Of a DNA stretch of 27,389 nucleotides, positions 7,933 to 18,793 are shown one piece after another. Location: contig JAAAUF010000572.1 of the NCBI GenBank assembly GCA_015499985.1, positions 1 through 27,389 of the forward strand, given 5' to 3'. The position numbers were made by a program, and so were the translations under genes. The DNA comes from Haplosporangium gracile. Taxonomy: Eukaryota > Mortierellomycota > Mortierellomycetes > Mortierellales > Mortierellaceae. The notes under the pieces are model-generated. The model saw only the letters and a program-made list of their open reading frames with translations. It was not told the origin of the DNA and made no database searches. The first letter of the stretch is position 1, and each line of letters starts with the position of its first letter.

Positions 7933-9991
7933 ATGGTCCCCATCCAGACTAAGATAATTTTTACAACAGTGGCATTGACAATGTTAGCATCGGCAATAGT
8001 AACTGCTGCTCCAACAGCAACAGCATCACTACCGCTGCCGCCACCTTCACTCTCACCCTCAACAACTGCACCTTCGCTGAAAACTGCTGCTGAAGCGCAA
8101 CTCTCATCCTTTGACATGTTTTGCGACTGGCCAAGGACGACAGACAACTGCAGGGCATCGAACGTTTTCAAGATTGTGTTGGTCGCATCATCTCTGTGCC
8201 ACTTGACAGCAGGGATTCTTGGCGTTTGGTTAATGATCTATCGGAACAGAGGCTTGAACTGTAAAATTGTCACTGACCTCTTTATGTATGTTGGCGATGG
8301 TCTCCGTCCCAAGCCAGTAAGTGCAACTAGGTTTTTTGTTCTCCCTTCTTCTTGACCACTGTAACACAGCTGACATGTACTCTTGGTTCGTAGATGGACT
8401 GCATTATTTTCTTCACGACGGTCGCAAGTTTTGTCAAGCTACCAGGCAACCTTTTGAACATCCTTAACGTGCTCCCTGAGAACATGGCCCTCCGCATTGC
8501 AGTGGAAGAGATTTATTGGTATGCATCCAGTGGGGATGACATGTTTTTTTTACTTCACGTCGCTCTGAAGAAAAGAAAAGCAATAAGAGTTTGAGGACTA
8601 ATGGATGTCGCGATATTTATAATTTTACTAGGGTGTTCGTCAGTTTCGCGTTCACATCGTACTTTGTCGGGCTGTTGTACGCCATGCCGGTCACCACGCG
8701 GGAGGGCATCTTTGCCGTTTACCAGCCAGAGACGTCTGCCAGTGGAAAGACCCTTCGCCCGATCCACGTCATGATTCCCTCCAACATCACAAAGAACATC
8801 ATCCTCGCCTTCGGAGCTTTCTATCCAATGATGACCGGCATTGGGTTCGGGATTATTTCTGGAGTCTTGTACGATCGCGGGAACTATGACGGTTCGAGGA
8901 TTGCTATGCTCCTCCAGTACTCGAACTGGGTCCTGATCTTTTGGTCTTTGGCTGTGATGTTCTTTTATTACGGGCTCAAGTACACCTTCATCCTCCGAGC
9001 CAACATCATCATCGCCGAGGCAGAACTCAATGCCCCTCGATCAACTTTTGGGATCAGCAACTTGAAGTCAAGGTCTCCGGCTCGCTTTTTGTTTGTTCAA
9101 CTCCAGATCACGGGCTTTGGCGGATCCGCCGTCACAATCACTGGAGGAGGAGGATGTTTGGCCTGGGTCGTCGCTCAGCGAAGGATCTTATCCATGGACA
9201 GTATCGCAATTCCTTTGACAGGAGCCTTCTTTTGGACCACGGCCATGACTGTTGCATTTTTTGTCCTCCTGGCTCTCGTTGGCGCCCAAACAGTCCGGAA
9301 TCGCCGAAGGGGGCTTCATCAGCCTTCTAATGGACAGTCAGACGGTCATCCGTCTTTGCCACGTCATGAGAGCACCCAGAAGTCGTCAGGAGGCCCCTAT
9401 TTGGACTCTACTCTCAGCAGCATGTCCCGACACACCATGTTGAGAACCGAACATGATGTGTATCCACTCCAGATATCCCATATAAGTTTGGGTGAAGACA
9501 ACAGCACCCTCCACAATGGTATTTCAAGCGAAAAATATTCTATGGATCAATCCTGCAACCGTTGGGAGAGCGCCGCCGATGATGAACCGGAGCAGGGATT
9601 CCATGGCGAACAGGAGCTGTATCGGTCTCCTTCATTATCTCCTCCACCACGACCTATGGCCTTGCCCTCGCCAAATGTAGGCTCATCATTCAATAGTCCG
9701 ATCGATGTTAGTCGCAGCCAGATTCGCGAGTCGGTGTTTGGAGGAAGAACCCCTCGCGAGGATGGCGGCCGACCTTCGATATCGTCGCCTCCACAGTCAC
9801 CCACATCAGGAGTATTCAATCTGCCTTCCCGCCGGGCCCAAGGCAGGAACAGTGCGGTGTCTAGACCTTCCACCAGTTCCGTCACTTCTCTGGGCTCAAG
9901 TACACCGCGTCCAGCCGCAAGCACAGGCCCAGGAGTGTCTGTAGTCCGACTGAAAGCCAGCGCACCGAAGAAAGACGTTATTCAGCCCTGA
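7933..9991 (+). CDS. Orphan seven-helix membrane protein with long Ser/Pro-rich tail
   Basis: Three exons join in frame into 622 residues: 7933-8316, 8394-8518 and 8632-9991. The introns are GTAAGT to TTCGTAG and GTATGC to TTACTAG. I chose the ATG at 7933 because its context is AAAATGG and because it begins a signal peptide (MVPIQTKIIFTTVALTMLAS). A Thr/Pro/Ser-rich outer segment with CDW and NC follows. Hydrophobic segments lie at about 79-103, 131-152, 171-188, 225-250, 264-292, 325-350 and 362-388. After QTVRNRRRG comes a tail of about 230 residues rich in Ser, Pro and Arg, with many possible phosphorylation sites. Topology (N-terminus outside, seven helices, cytosolic tail) resembles a G-protein-coupled receptor, but I see no known receptor motif, so ligand and coupling are unknown. 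A further open stretch at 10009-10224 might belong to the 3' end if an intron were missed. Confidence 0.8.
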
Positions 9992-10942
9992 TTTCCGTTT
10001 CACAGCCATTGCCCTTGACAATAGTCTCGTCTGCCTTAGTCCAAGAGCCAATGCTGATAGTTTCGTTTTCGCTGCCACCCAAACATCGGTCACAGCCTAT
10101 TCATCAGCAATGCTTGAGCAGTGATTTGGGATTAGGTGGGGTGAGTTTCTCAGCCCCAATCTCTGTGCCTGCCTCACGAGGACCTGGAGGAGGATACAGG
10201 ACTGTCGATCCACCACCACTTTGAATACAACAGAGACAATAATATCATATCGTTGGACGAATAATGCATACATGCTAGCTTGTTTGCGTGTTTGTAACTT
10301 GATTTTTTTTTTGTCGTTTGATCCCGCCTGTATATATGCTACGTGATGAACGTGAAAGGAAAATGTTGGCTGCTGAGCATTGACTAAGTGGTTCACAATT
10401 GAAAAAAAATAATAAATGGTGGCTGCAACGGGCCATGGCTCGATTGGACGTTATTTTGTGAATGTATGAGACTGTGGGAGTGTGTCGCTTCGCTCAGGTT
10501 CCAGGCCTGTCCGTGTTGGTGGCAGTGTTAAAAGATAATGTGGCGGGGTTACAAATGGACTTTTGGGGACGATGTCATTGTTGTTGTCTATAAGGTGGCC
10601 CCGCGGAAAGTGGCCCGTAAAAGCAGTTTAGACATGCACAGCGACATCACTCTCTCTCTTGCTCTAGTGTTTCTTTTTGTTGTCACAGAGGGAAAGAGAG
10701 GAAGAGAGATCAAATTCAATCTTATGGTTATGGAGTGAGCCCCTTTTCTTTTTATTCCTTTCTCCCCCCAGCCCAGAAATCGATTGGCTGGCGTTGTTTG
10801 TTTGTGTTTGTGTCTTGTTGATGTCGCTTTTTCTATTTTTTTTTCCCAGTCCACAAGCCGCACTGAGAATTTTGCTCCATTCGCTCCAGAGACCTGTTTT
10901 GGAGGCGTACGCACTCACTTGCTTATTGTTCCTTTCGCAACA

Positions 10943-11090
10943 TGAGTGAGTGAGAGAGAGAGAGAGAGAGAGAAGGAAGAGAATATGAGAGAAAAGAGAG
11001 ACAGAAAGAGAAAAAAGAAAAAGAGAGGAAAGAGAGATCGAAAGACAGAGGGAAAGAGAAAGAGTGGGAGGGAATTGAGTTTGCCAAAGA
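10943..11090. repeat. (GA)n and purine-rich tract
   Basis: A GA dinucleotide run of about 23 bases (from 10952) decays into roughly 110 bp of almost pure A/G on the plus strand. Confidence 0.85.
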
Positions 11091-11372
11091 AACAGAAGGT
11101 GTAGAATATGAGCATATGTGTCCACCACGAACAGGCTGTGGCCAAGAGAGAAGGAAAAAATAAAAAGATAAAAGAGTCGACGCAGACCAGTGGCAAAATA
11201 GCTGCTCTCAGCCATCATAAGGGGTTTTTTTTCATCCGTCCTGTCCTATCTCCACCCATCATTATTAATTCACCAAAAGCGGCGTCCTTGTGTTTTCTCT
11301 GTCTTGGAACCTTATTCGACCAAAGGAAGGGCCGCAGTAAAGGGGACGGATGAGAGGAAAAAAAATTTTTTT

Positions 11373-11391
11373 CCCCCCCCCCCCCCCCCCC
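11373..11391. repeat. Poly-C run (19 C) after A8T7
   Basis: Nineteen consecutive C bases follow an A8T7 block. The length of such a run is prone to sequencing error and to real slippage. Confidence 0.9.
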
Positions 11392-11602
11392 TTCCTCCCA
11401 TTTCCCCATCTCTTCCATATTTATTTTCTTTCGTCGTCCCTCTTCCCTTCTCTTCTCTTCTTCTCTTCTTCTCTTCTTCTCCCACTTTTTCACTCAACTA
11501 AGCATTCCAAGCACCACCCATTCTTAGCAAAAAAAAGACAGCAGTCTCTCCACCATTCACTCCTACACTTTTTCTCCTTCTCACTACTCTTCTTCTCCTT
11601 CT

Positions 11603-12754
11603 ATGTTTACCAACACCCTCAATAACAACAACACCTTCTCTTCTGCTCCTGCCTCTTCTGTTTCACCCTCTGACTCTGCTGCCGAATCCGCTCTCTTCCA
11701 CACCCTCTTCTCAATGTCTGCCCCCATCAACACCATCAGTCAGGACTTCTGTCTCTACGACGCCGCCGACGAGTCCTCCTTCGACTACCCGCTTTTCAAC
11801 CCTGCCGTTGCCGTCAACAAAAAGTCTACCTCTGCTGCAAACAACGCTGCCGTCTTGACCGCCAACCCCCTCTGCACCCCGCAGACTCCTTCCATCGACC
11901 TCGTCTCCCCCCCCGCTACCCGCGGTGCCGCCCTTGGCTTCGATGCCCTCTTTGATGACTCGACTCTGACCCCTCAGCTGTCGCTCCTCAACACCCCCTT
12001 CACTCCTTACCTCGACACCGTCGCCCTCGAGACCCCTTACCTTGACTTTGGCTTCGAGTCTGCCCTCGATTCTAAGCTTGCTACTGCCTCCCACGCCGCC
12101 GGCTTCTCCTCGCTCTTCCCTGACTTTGCCTTCGACACCTCGTTCGATCAAGTCTACTCGATTGCCCCCAACATGCTCTTGCCCCTTGACCAGCAGCAGT
12201 ACGCTTTGCCCTCTCCAGATATCTCGGATCTCCTCTCGGCCCCCGCCTCCCCTGTCAAGGTCGTCACCGCCCACTTTGACCACGACCACATGGCCACCGA
12301 TGACGATGAGGAGGAGGATGACCAGTTTGTCCACTCTCGCTCAGCCGCCCTGGTCTCTGGTTTAAAACGCAAGGCCTCCACCGCCGCCTTGTCATCCGTT
12401 AAGAAGACAATCGTTCTCACCGCTGACGCCGTTGCTCCCAAGGCCACCGCCACCAAGCGCTTCTCCTGCAACCATCCCGGATGTGACCGTCGCTTTGCCC
12501 GTCTCTTCAACTTGCACACCCACGAAAAGACTCACGACCCCGTGCAGGCCCGTCCCTTCATCTGCTCTGACGCCGACTGCGGCAAGGCCTTCTCTCGCAA
12601 GCACGATCTCCAGCGCCACGAGGCTTCTGTTCATAAGGGCGAGCGTAACTTTGCCTGCACAAAGTGCCTGAAGCCATTCTCCCGCCAGGACGGTCTCCGT
12701 CGCCACCTCGCTGTCAAGGGCTCCTGCTCCGACAATGACGGGTTGGCCACCTGA
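11603..12754 (+). CDS. C2H2 zinc-finger transcription factor
   Basis: This is an intronless 383-residue protein. Residues 1-250 are low in Lys/Arg and rich in Ser, Ala, Pro, Phe and Asp, with repeated TPxL/TPYLD-like patches, as in fungal activation regions. An acidic block (DDDEEEDD, about 233-240) and a basic GLKRK patch (about 253-257), a candidate nuclear signal, follow. Three tandem fingers end the protein. Finger 1 uses C289, C294, H307 and H311; finger 2 uses C321, C326, H339 and H344; finger 3 uses C352, C355 and H368 with C375 as likely fourth ligand (C2HC). The HDPVQARPF and HKGERNF linkers are longer or altered relative to TGEKP. The ATG follows a CT-rich leader. The three-finger arrangement near the C-terminus loosely recalls calcineurin-responsive Crz1 factors, but the match is not close enough to name it. 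It very probably binds DNA in the nucleus; targets are unknown. Confidence 0.88.
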   Translation: MFTNTLNNNNTFSSAPASSVSPSDSAAESALFHTLFSMSAPINTISQDFCLYDAADESSFDYPLFNPAVAVNKKSTSAANNAAVLTANPLCTPQTPSIDLVSPPATRGAALGFDALFDDSTLTPQLSLLNTPFTPYLDTVALETPYLDFGFESALDSKLATASHAAGFSSLFPDFAFDTSFDQVYSIAPNMLLPLDQQQYALPSPDISDLLSAPASPVKVVTAHFDHDHMATDDDEEEDDQFVHSRSAALVSGLKRKASTAALSSVKKTIVLTADAVAPKATATKRFSCNHPGCDRRFARLFNLHTHEKTHDPVQARPFICSDADCGKAFSRKHDLQRHEASVHKGERNFACTKCLKPFSRQDGLRRHLAVKGSCSDNDGLAT

Positions 12755-14599
12755 GATGAGGCCTCCCGTGTCTTCTTTTAAACTACCAACTCCATTGACG
12801 ACCCCTTAAATGGGAGTTCGTCCAGAAGCTGAAATCGAACTTTGATGTTTCGATCCCTCGTTTCTCTTTTTTCTCTCTTCACCGATCCGTTTGCGCACAG
12901 CATGGACGACAACATACAATGGAAACCTTCAACAGGACATTCCGACATCCTATGAAAACAATAACCCCCGTCTCGGCAACAACTTTTTTTCTTTTTTGAA
13001 GCAATTGGTCCACTCGTATTTCGGCTCATTTAGGAACGATATCTTTTTATTTTTATCGGCTCCATCTTTACGCCAAAGCTCGACCTTGCACTGTTCGCCA
13101 TCTTTTGTTTTTATCAACCCTTTTCTTTTTCTTTCTTTTTTTCTTTTGTTTTTTTTCTATTCAACACATCGCCAGTCAATTCGTCATTTTTTCTTTTTTG
13201 CAATCTTTTACGTACGTCTTGTTACCTTTGTCTGTTTACTTGTTTACCAGTTTTATACTCTTGACTTCGTCCTTTCTTCACACTGCCAAGGCCTCTTTAC
13301 TGAAGAGGCGTGAATTTTCAATGTTATCGCTTCAAATGCGATCTCAAAGGACAAGGCCGCTTCAACAGCCGCAAACCAACCCGTCGAATAGTATATATTC
13401 TTCCGCTTGGTTTCTCAATTGAGCAAAAACGCCCTTATCTTTTTTCTTTTCATATTTTTTTTTGACTCAATTCTCTATCATTACTTTTAGAATCTTTACC
13501 TCAATCTCTTTTTCGTTACCTTGTCTTTTTTTTTCTTCGTTTTTATTTCGTAAATGCCTTATCTCCCTGTTTAGTTTTTACAATAGCACTCAGAATACCT
13601 TTTTTGCGACTAGTCGGATCTTGGCCCCGAACTGTGCGCGCAATTTAAATACCTTCTGAGTTCTCAAGAACTAAAAGAAAGAAAGCGGAAATAAATAACT
13701 TTGAAAAAAAATATTGTTCGTTGGCGAGAAGAGATGCTGCGAGAATGGAGACGGTGATGTTTTCTGCCAGCAAACATGGATAGGGTGTGGCCATGATTAA
13801 TGCTGAGTGCGCCCTTGAGTTTTAGACCTTTGCTGCGGCTTTTAAAGGAGACACACGTGCCACCTCCCTCTTTTACTGTTCAACCCACGCACTTTTTTCA
13901 TTCTGTTTCTCTTTCAAATTGAAAAAATACATTCAACAATGTTCGACAAACCCCCACATCAGTCGATATGCCAGAACCAAACCCAGAGGACGCACGCTTG
14001 CTACCACAGCTCATCGGTAGAGTTGGGCACTTTCCCGCGCGCCACTCGACCACTTCCCGTCCATACAGGTCCGCAAGCTTCGGTATCAAGTTTTCGCGCC
14101 TTACCTCTGATCGACTATTGACGACTGGACACAAATAATAGCCTTGGATTCTTGGTTCTCACTAGGGAGACCGAAAACTCAAGAAGCACAGAAAGGATGG
14201 CAGGATTCGAACCGTGATGGCTAAACATTGGCACTTCATTCGACGTCTCCACGTCGCGACATTGGAGTCAATTTGCTTCCGCCTAGAATCCTTGTTACTC
14301 AGTATCATGAACAACTCATCCAAGCGGACTAGCGCCCGCGGGCGAAGAAAGCCTAGGCCCTAAGGAACAGCGATAGGCGACTGGAGAGCATCAACTTCAA
14401 GCGATGAATGGTCCTCTTGCACCCCTCGAACTCACACAAGGAGTCTTCCTGCCGGGGTGTTCACGGTCAAGGACATCTGGAGGCACACATTGGCGTAACA
14501 GGAGCTCGACTGGGTGCCGACACGACAGCTGTGGCTTTTCTATCGATCTAACACTTGACTGTGCGAACTATAACTCGATCATAGTCTGGATTCTATTTT
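12755..14599. other. AT-rich intergenic region with a tRNA-like fragment
   Basis: The 3' flank of the zinc-finger gene is T-rich (many TTTTCTTT runs) to about 13700. Short frames there are compositional. A perfect pol III B-box sequence sits at 14203-14213 (-), and an inverted CGACGT/ACGTCG pair lies near 14240. From about 14300 the sequence grades into the F-box/LRR remnant. Confidence 0.5.
14203..14213 (-). other. Isolated tRNA B-box (GGTTCGAATCC)
   Basis: An exact GGTTCGANTCC match lies on the minus strand. The flanks do not form a T stem (CACGG against CCTGC fails in three pairs) and I could not find a D or anticodon arm. It may be a decayed tRNA or a tRNA-derived SINE head, or chance. 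Confidence 0.3.
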
Positions 14600-15264
14600 C
14601 GATCAAATCTCTATGGACGTTTTTGCGAGACCATTGGGCGATTCAAGGACCTGGCGTTTTTCTACAACGACTACACGCCGATCAGGTTGGACAAAGTCTT
14701 TACAGTGTTTTCGAACCTAAGGCATTTCTGGTGGATCTTCCATCTCCTTGACGACGTCGTCCTCCAAAAAACCCACCCATGGCTTTATATCCTTGAAATT
14801 GGTATCGACATGACCACCAGAGCTTCTTGCACTCTCATTCGGCACCGCTCCAATCTCGATCGCCTCGCCTCGCCTCACCTCCTAGTGTTTCGATACATGC
14901 TGGGCGGGATGAGGCGGTAGAGATGCTTGACTACACCGCATATCAAGTCATCTGTTTACAGGCCCAAATCTTGGATTTGATATTACCGCCTCAGGAAGAA
15001 TACCAAAGGCAGCCGACATTACCCTCTACAACATGTCCGAAGCAGGGCCTGGCCGAATACGGGCCCTTACCAGGCACTCTGGAACTCACCCTAAAATCCA
15101 AACTCGGTCGACTTGCAACGCTTCGACACTTGGAGGTCTTTGGGTTGGAAGGAGCAGACCATCGTATGAGCAGGCCTGAGACCGAATGGATAGCATTGTG
15201 GTGGCTTCGGCTCAGGATCTTGCGTGGTCTGCATTATGAACAAATCGTTTCGGAAGGATTATGA
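14600..15264 (+). pseudogene. F-box/LRR-type protein, 3' remnant
   Basis: From about 14627 one frame reads as leucine-rich-repeat protein: ETIGRFKDLAFFYNDYTPI, then LDKVFTVFSNLRHFWWIF, then HRSNLDRLASPHLLV. The reading then shifts frame near 14905 and continues with DEAVEMLDYTAYQV through to a typical end of this family (LGRLATLRHLEVFGLEG, then ETEWIALWWLRLRIL) and a TGA at 15262-15264. No F-box or clean 5' part is visible. F-box/LRR proteins pick substrates for SCF ubiquitin ligases and form large, fast-changing families in Mortierella-type fungi. This copy is truncated and frameshifted. Confidence 0.65.
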
Positions 15265-15392
15265 GTACCGTAACAAGGAACTTCGCGGTTTGATGGAAGA
15301 TTTATGACCTGATGTCAAACGCGAAGGGCTCCATGCACAACCTCGTGTCGGTCCCTGGCTTGTGTTATACAATAAACATGATTTCAATTAAT

Positions 15393-16960
15393 TTATTGTA
15401 CCAACTGCATGGATGCCATTCTTGCACATGCACTTGGACGCGATTGAAGATATTCTATTAACACAGTTCTTGTTGAGTGGCATGAGCGAATGTTGTTCTG
15501 GATGTAGTTGAGATGTGTCCAGTGATTAACAATCCACTCAACGTCTTCTCGATCCATCTCTGATACGATCCCCTCCATGGACACAAACTGTAATCGATCC
15601 AGTCCCTGCAGGGCAGCTAATCCTGTTCGTAAACTTAAAACCATAGCATTCGCAAACACCTCAGCATAGCTCTGACGCCCAACGGAGAAATACTCCAGCT
15701 TCACCAATTTGCCGATACTCCCAAAGATAAGTCGATGGCGTTCATTCTCAGTCCACATCGAGCCGCCCATATTAACGGAAACATCCAACCGTCCCGAATC
15801 AGCACACGCCCACGGCTTACCTCGAGCGACATCTCCAAAGTTCAGTGTATCTGCTGTAAGCTCCTCCAGCTGCGAACATAGCTCCATGGTTCCTTGGGCG
15901 CTTGGGCGCTTGGCTTCGTCGCAACTCCGTAAGCTCAAGGCTCGTAGTACTTCACAATGTCGCGATCCAACAAAGACTGGCGAGGCTTCTTACTCGAAAA
16001 TAGCTGCCGTCGACAGAAAGACGACTCAGCGGGCGAAGACACCCAATGATCAATGTCAAACATTCATCCGGAACAGCCATCCTTGCCAACGTCAATTCTT
16101 CAACTAACAACCATGGCACTTTACTTATCGCAGTCGACGCAGTCACGTGGAGGGACCTTTAGAACGCCAGCCATTCTCTTTCAAAACTTTGACACGCGCT
16201 CCTATGTGCCACAGGCAACGACCATCGTAGTTTCTTGACGCTGGGGAGGCGTAGTAATAGCTTCAACTGGTCATCGAGACTCAGGTTTGACTCTCGGCAA
16301 GTCTCCAGTTCAAAATCAACACTCGAGTCCAATTCAAACCCTAGCAGCATTGTCGACGTAGCACTCTCCTCCTCGTCGTTGTCGTGGTCATTATCGCTGC
16401 TGATGTGGCTGTTGTTGACGAGACCAGTTCCTATGATCTTAAAATGAATTACACTAAGCCTGAGCGTTCGAATCCATTTGCCTCCACCAGTCTGACGACA
16501 AGTGTCCCAAAGTACCCCCGCCGATCTTTCATCGATGGCTAAGTCCTCAATCATAAGATACTGCAACAGTGGGGCTTCCTTCATAGCATCCCAAACGACA
16601 ACCCTGAATTCAAGGATGGAAGCATTTCTCGTTGGCCATCGATCTTCAGTTCCAGCAAGCGGGGGCTGCTCCGAACCAGACTCCCCAAAGCAGCCCATGT
16701 CCTCCGATTCGCATGAAACGTTAACCTCTCCAGTCGTTCAAACTATGTCCCCACATAGGCCTCTGACCCGAATCGAGGATAGGCCAATGCCATTCCTGTG
16801 TATTCCTGACAGACTTGGATATCGAGGGTAATTCGCTCCGAAAGGTGATGGCGACAGACTGATGGAAGCCCACACACAAGACGCGAAGGAATCATACCAG
16901 GATCTGGAGACCCGAAGGCAGGAGACGGCGTCCTTGGTACAGAGGAACTCGGCAAGTTAA
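15393..16960 (-). pseudogene. F-box/LRR-type protein, frameshifted
   Basis: The 5' part reads VSRSWYDSFASCVWASISL (about 16850-16908), the usual end of an F-box with its WxxI-like pattern. LRR-like segments follow (APLLQYLMIEDLAIDERSA, VEELTLARMAVPDECLTL). That frame carries a TGA near 16735 and a TAA at 16159-16161. Near 15980 the reading moves to another frame (HCEVLRALSLRSCDEA), which runs to TAG at 15393 through IGKLVKLEYFSVGRQSY and EDVEWIVNHWTHLNYIQ. Parts of a third frame around 16650-16730 (ERLTFHANRRTWAALGSL) also look LRR-like. The C-terminal block aligns with that of the plus-strand remnant (hydrophobic periodicity, EG, then EWI and W), so the two are paralogues placed tail to tail 128 bp apart. 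Unlikely to make a functional SCF adaptor. Confidence 0.7.
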
Positions 16961-17144
16961 TTTCTAATTTCTGGCAAGCCCAGCGGTCCTTTATGTTTGG
17001 AGAAGATCATACAAAGTAGTTTTCGAAGGCCGTCGATGAAAACCGAAGCAAATGATGGAGTGGAGGAGAGAGATGAAAAAATAAATAAGGTCTATATTCG
17101 CAATTTTTATTGTTATTTAGGACTATCGCAGTAAACACCAATGC

Positions 17145-18601
17145 TCAAAGCGCAGCCTTTCCAACTGGAACAATAATGTACCCGTTGCGAGGAAAGTGCA
17201 TCAGGATTTCGATCTTTTCCCCCGAGGAACCGTTTTCGGGACGGATGCAAACCCTCTCCTTTGTTATCTCCACAATCCTTCCTCTCACAGGGACCTTTCC
17301 GTAATCGTTCGGCGACACTGTGACCAAATCTCCCGCTTTCCTTCTCTCAGCCTCATGAGCACCTTCCATTGTCGGGACATATCCTTTCTGTCCCAAGGAG
17401 CCCGCGTCTCTCGCGATCTGAAGCGCCTCCTCTCCTGAAATCTTGACCCGATCCTGTGTCAAGTGGCGGTGTCTCTTCATGTACTCATTCATCTGCCCCC
17501 ACCAGGCAAACAAACAGGGGTAAGCCACGGGGGTTACAAATTCTGGTGCTCGCCTAGTCGACATTAACCACCACACCTTCCCGTAGACACTGCAGTCCGC
17601 CATCGATGGCGCCAGAGTATTCAGAATCCAGCCGCCCTCTGCCATCTTCGTTCCTTGTTGCCCTTGCTGGCGGAACGTCTGTTGAGGTCCTTGCAGAACC
17701 TTCTCCAGAGTATCCAGGTTCGAAACCAGCTGATCCACCAACAGAGGCTGTGCTCTCCTGATCGCTTCGGTATTGATGGGCTTTCCTCCTCCTGAGAGCT
17801 GAGATCGGTCGGCGAGGAAGGCCGGGTTGCCAAAGACTGCAGCCAAAGGACTCGCCTTTTGTTCCTCAGGCGACGCTCCCCATGGCATTTGGTCCCGAAC
17901 ATTGGCGAAGAGTTGTTTCTGAGTAGTTTCATAGTGAACGACGTGGGACACAAACCACGAGAAAAAAAAAAAAAAAAAAAAAAAAGGAGTTAGTAAAATG
18001 AGTTTGCCCGAACATACATGTTGCAGTTTGTGGAAAAATATGCGCTCTTTAACCCGATTCGCTCGATCAACTTAATTTGAACAATGAGCTGTCTCCACAT
18101 AAAAAATGCTTTCCTCCCACACTCGCAAAGGAAAAAAAAAAAAAAACCACTTACATCAACCCAAGTGGCAATCATCTCGGATAGCCCCACATTGCTCGCT
18201 TGATGACCTAGCTCAGGAGCGTCACCGCTGCTGGGATATCTTCGTTCAAGTTCCTTCAGGATCAATGCTGTATCGCAATAGATGTTGTTGCCGATTTGCA
18301 TCACTGGAATCCGACGATATCCATGCGTTAATGGGTCCAATAATCTATTTTAAAAAAAGCAGTTGCAAGTCAAGAAAAGAAAAAACAAAAAAAAAGAGAT
18401 GAGATCGCGAGAGGAAGACAAAGGAGTTACAGTGCTACTCTGTCAATTGGTACATTCGGCAGAAAGGACGTACGGTCGAGGCAGCATAGGGCTTGTGTTG
18501 ACAGAGCACCAGGGGAGGCCTTTGACCCTCAATGCAGTCACTACCTTCTCTGCATAGGGCGACCCTTGGTAGTGGTGGAGGATAATATCTGGTTTGGACA
18601 T
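17145..18601 (-). CDS. Glutathione S-transferase-like protein with extra C-terminal domain
   Basis: Exons 18601-18474, 18344-18155 and 17918-17145 join in frame into 363 residues. The introns start GTACGT and GTAAGT and end TTTTAAAATAG and CTACTCAG. Residues 1-75 are a thioredoxin-fold GST N-domain: HHYQGSPYAEKV with Ser14 at the usual catalytic place, then GYRRIPVMQIG with the conserved cis-Pro, then YCDTALI in the glutathione-binding position. Residues about 107-290 are the helical C-domain (KQLFANVRDQMPW, LVSNLDTLEKVL). About 70 residues follow (GDLVTVSPNDYGKVPVRG through MHFPRNGYIIVPV) that look like a small beta-rich domain added to the GST fold. The exact third-exon acceptor is inferred from the family pattern TWVD-QLF. 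It is probably cytosolic and glutathione-dependent (detoxification or redox); the substrate is unknown. The second intron ends near a 24-T run. Confidence 0.82.
17962..17985. repeat. Poly-A run (24 A) in GST intron 2
   Basis: Twenty-four A on the plus strand (T on the coding strand) lie about 40 bp before the inferred acceptor of the last GST exon and may serve as its polypyrimidine tract. A second A run is at 18131-18146, near the donor of the same intron. Confidence 0.9.
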
Positions 18602-18793
18602 GGGTCGATGGTGCTTGTGTTGAGTGTACTATGTGAGCTCGAAAGAAGAAGAACAGGGAAAGAAAGGAATTGAAAGAAGGAGAAAAAAGAGAAAAAAGAG
18701 AAAAGAAAAAGGAGCAGTTGGTTTGGTTGTTTCTGTTTATTTATGCTGCGTTGTTGTTATCTGATAAAAATCTCCGTCCTCTGGCGTACATAA

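Larger units (their letters stand above)
9992..11602. other. Intergenic region
   Basis: This holds the 3' end of the membrane-protein gene, an A/T-rich spacer, a purine-rich tract (10943-11090), a mixed A/T then C homopolymer block (11358-11391) and a CT-rich leader (11392-11602) before the zinc-finger gene. Apart from the 72-codon frame at 10009-10224 nothing looks coding. Confidence 0.6.

Noticed and set aside
10664..11218. Leu/Ser/Phe-rich frames of up to 184 codons
   Set aside because: They are products of the (GA)n and purine-rich tract. Composition explains them fully.
11711..12334. Antisense open frame of about 207 codons across the zinc-finger gene
   Set aside because: It is a shadow of a GC-biased coding sequence. 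It has no ATG-based start of its own that I trust, is rich in Gly/Arg/Val as expected from reverse-complement codons, and has no motif.
14180..14290. Complete tRNA gene on the minus strand
   Set aside because: Only the B-box is perfect. The T stem fails and no acceptor, D or anticodon arms can be paired.
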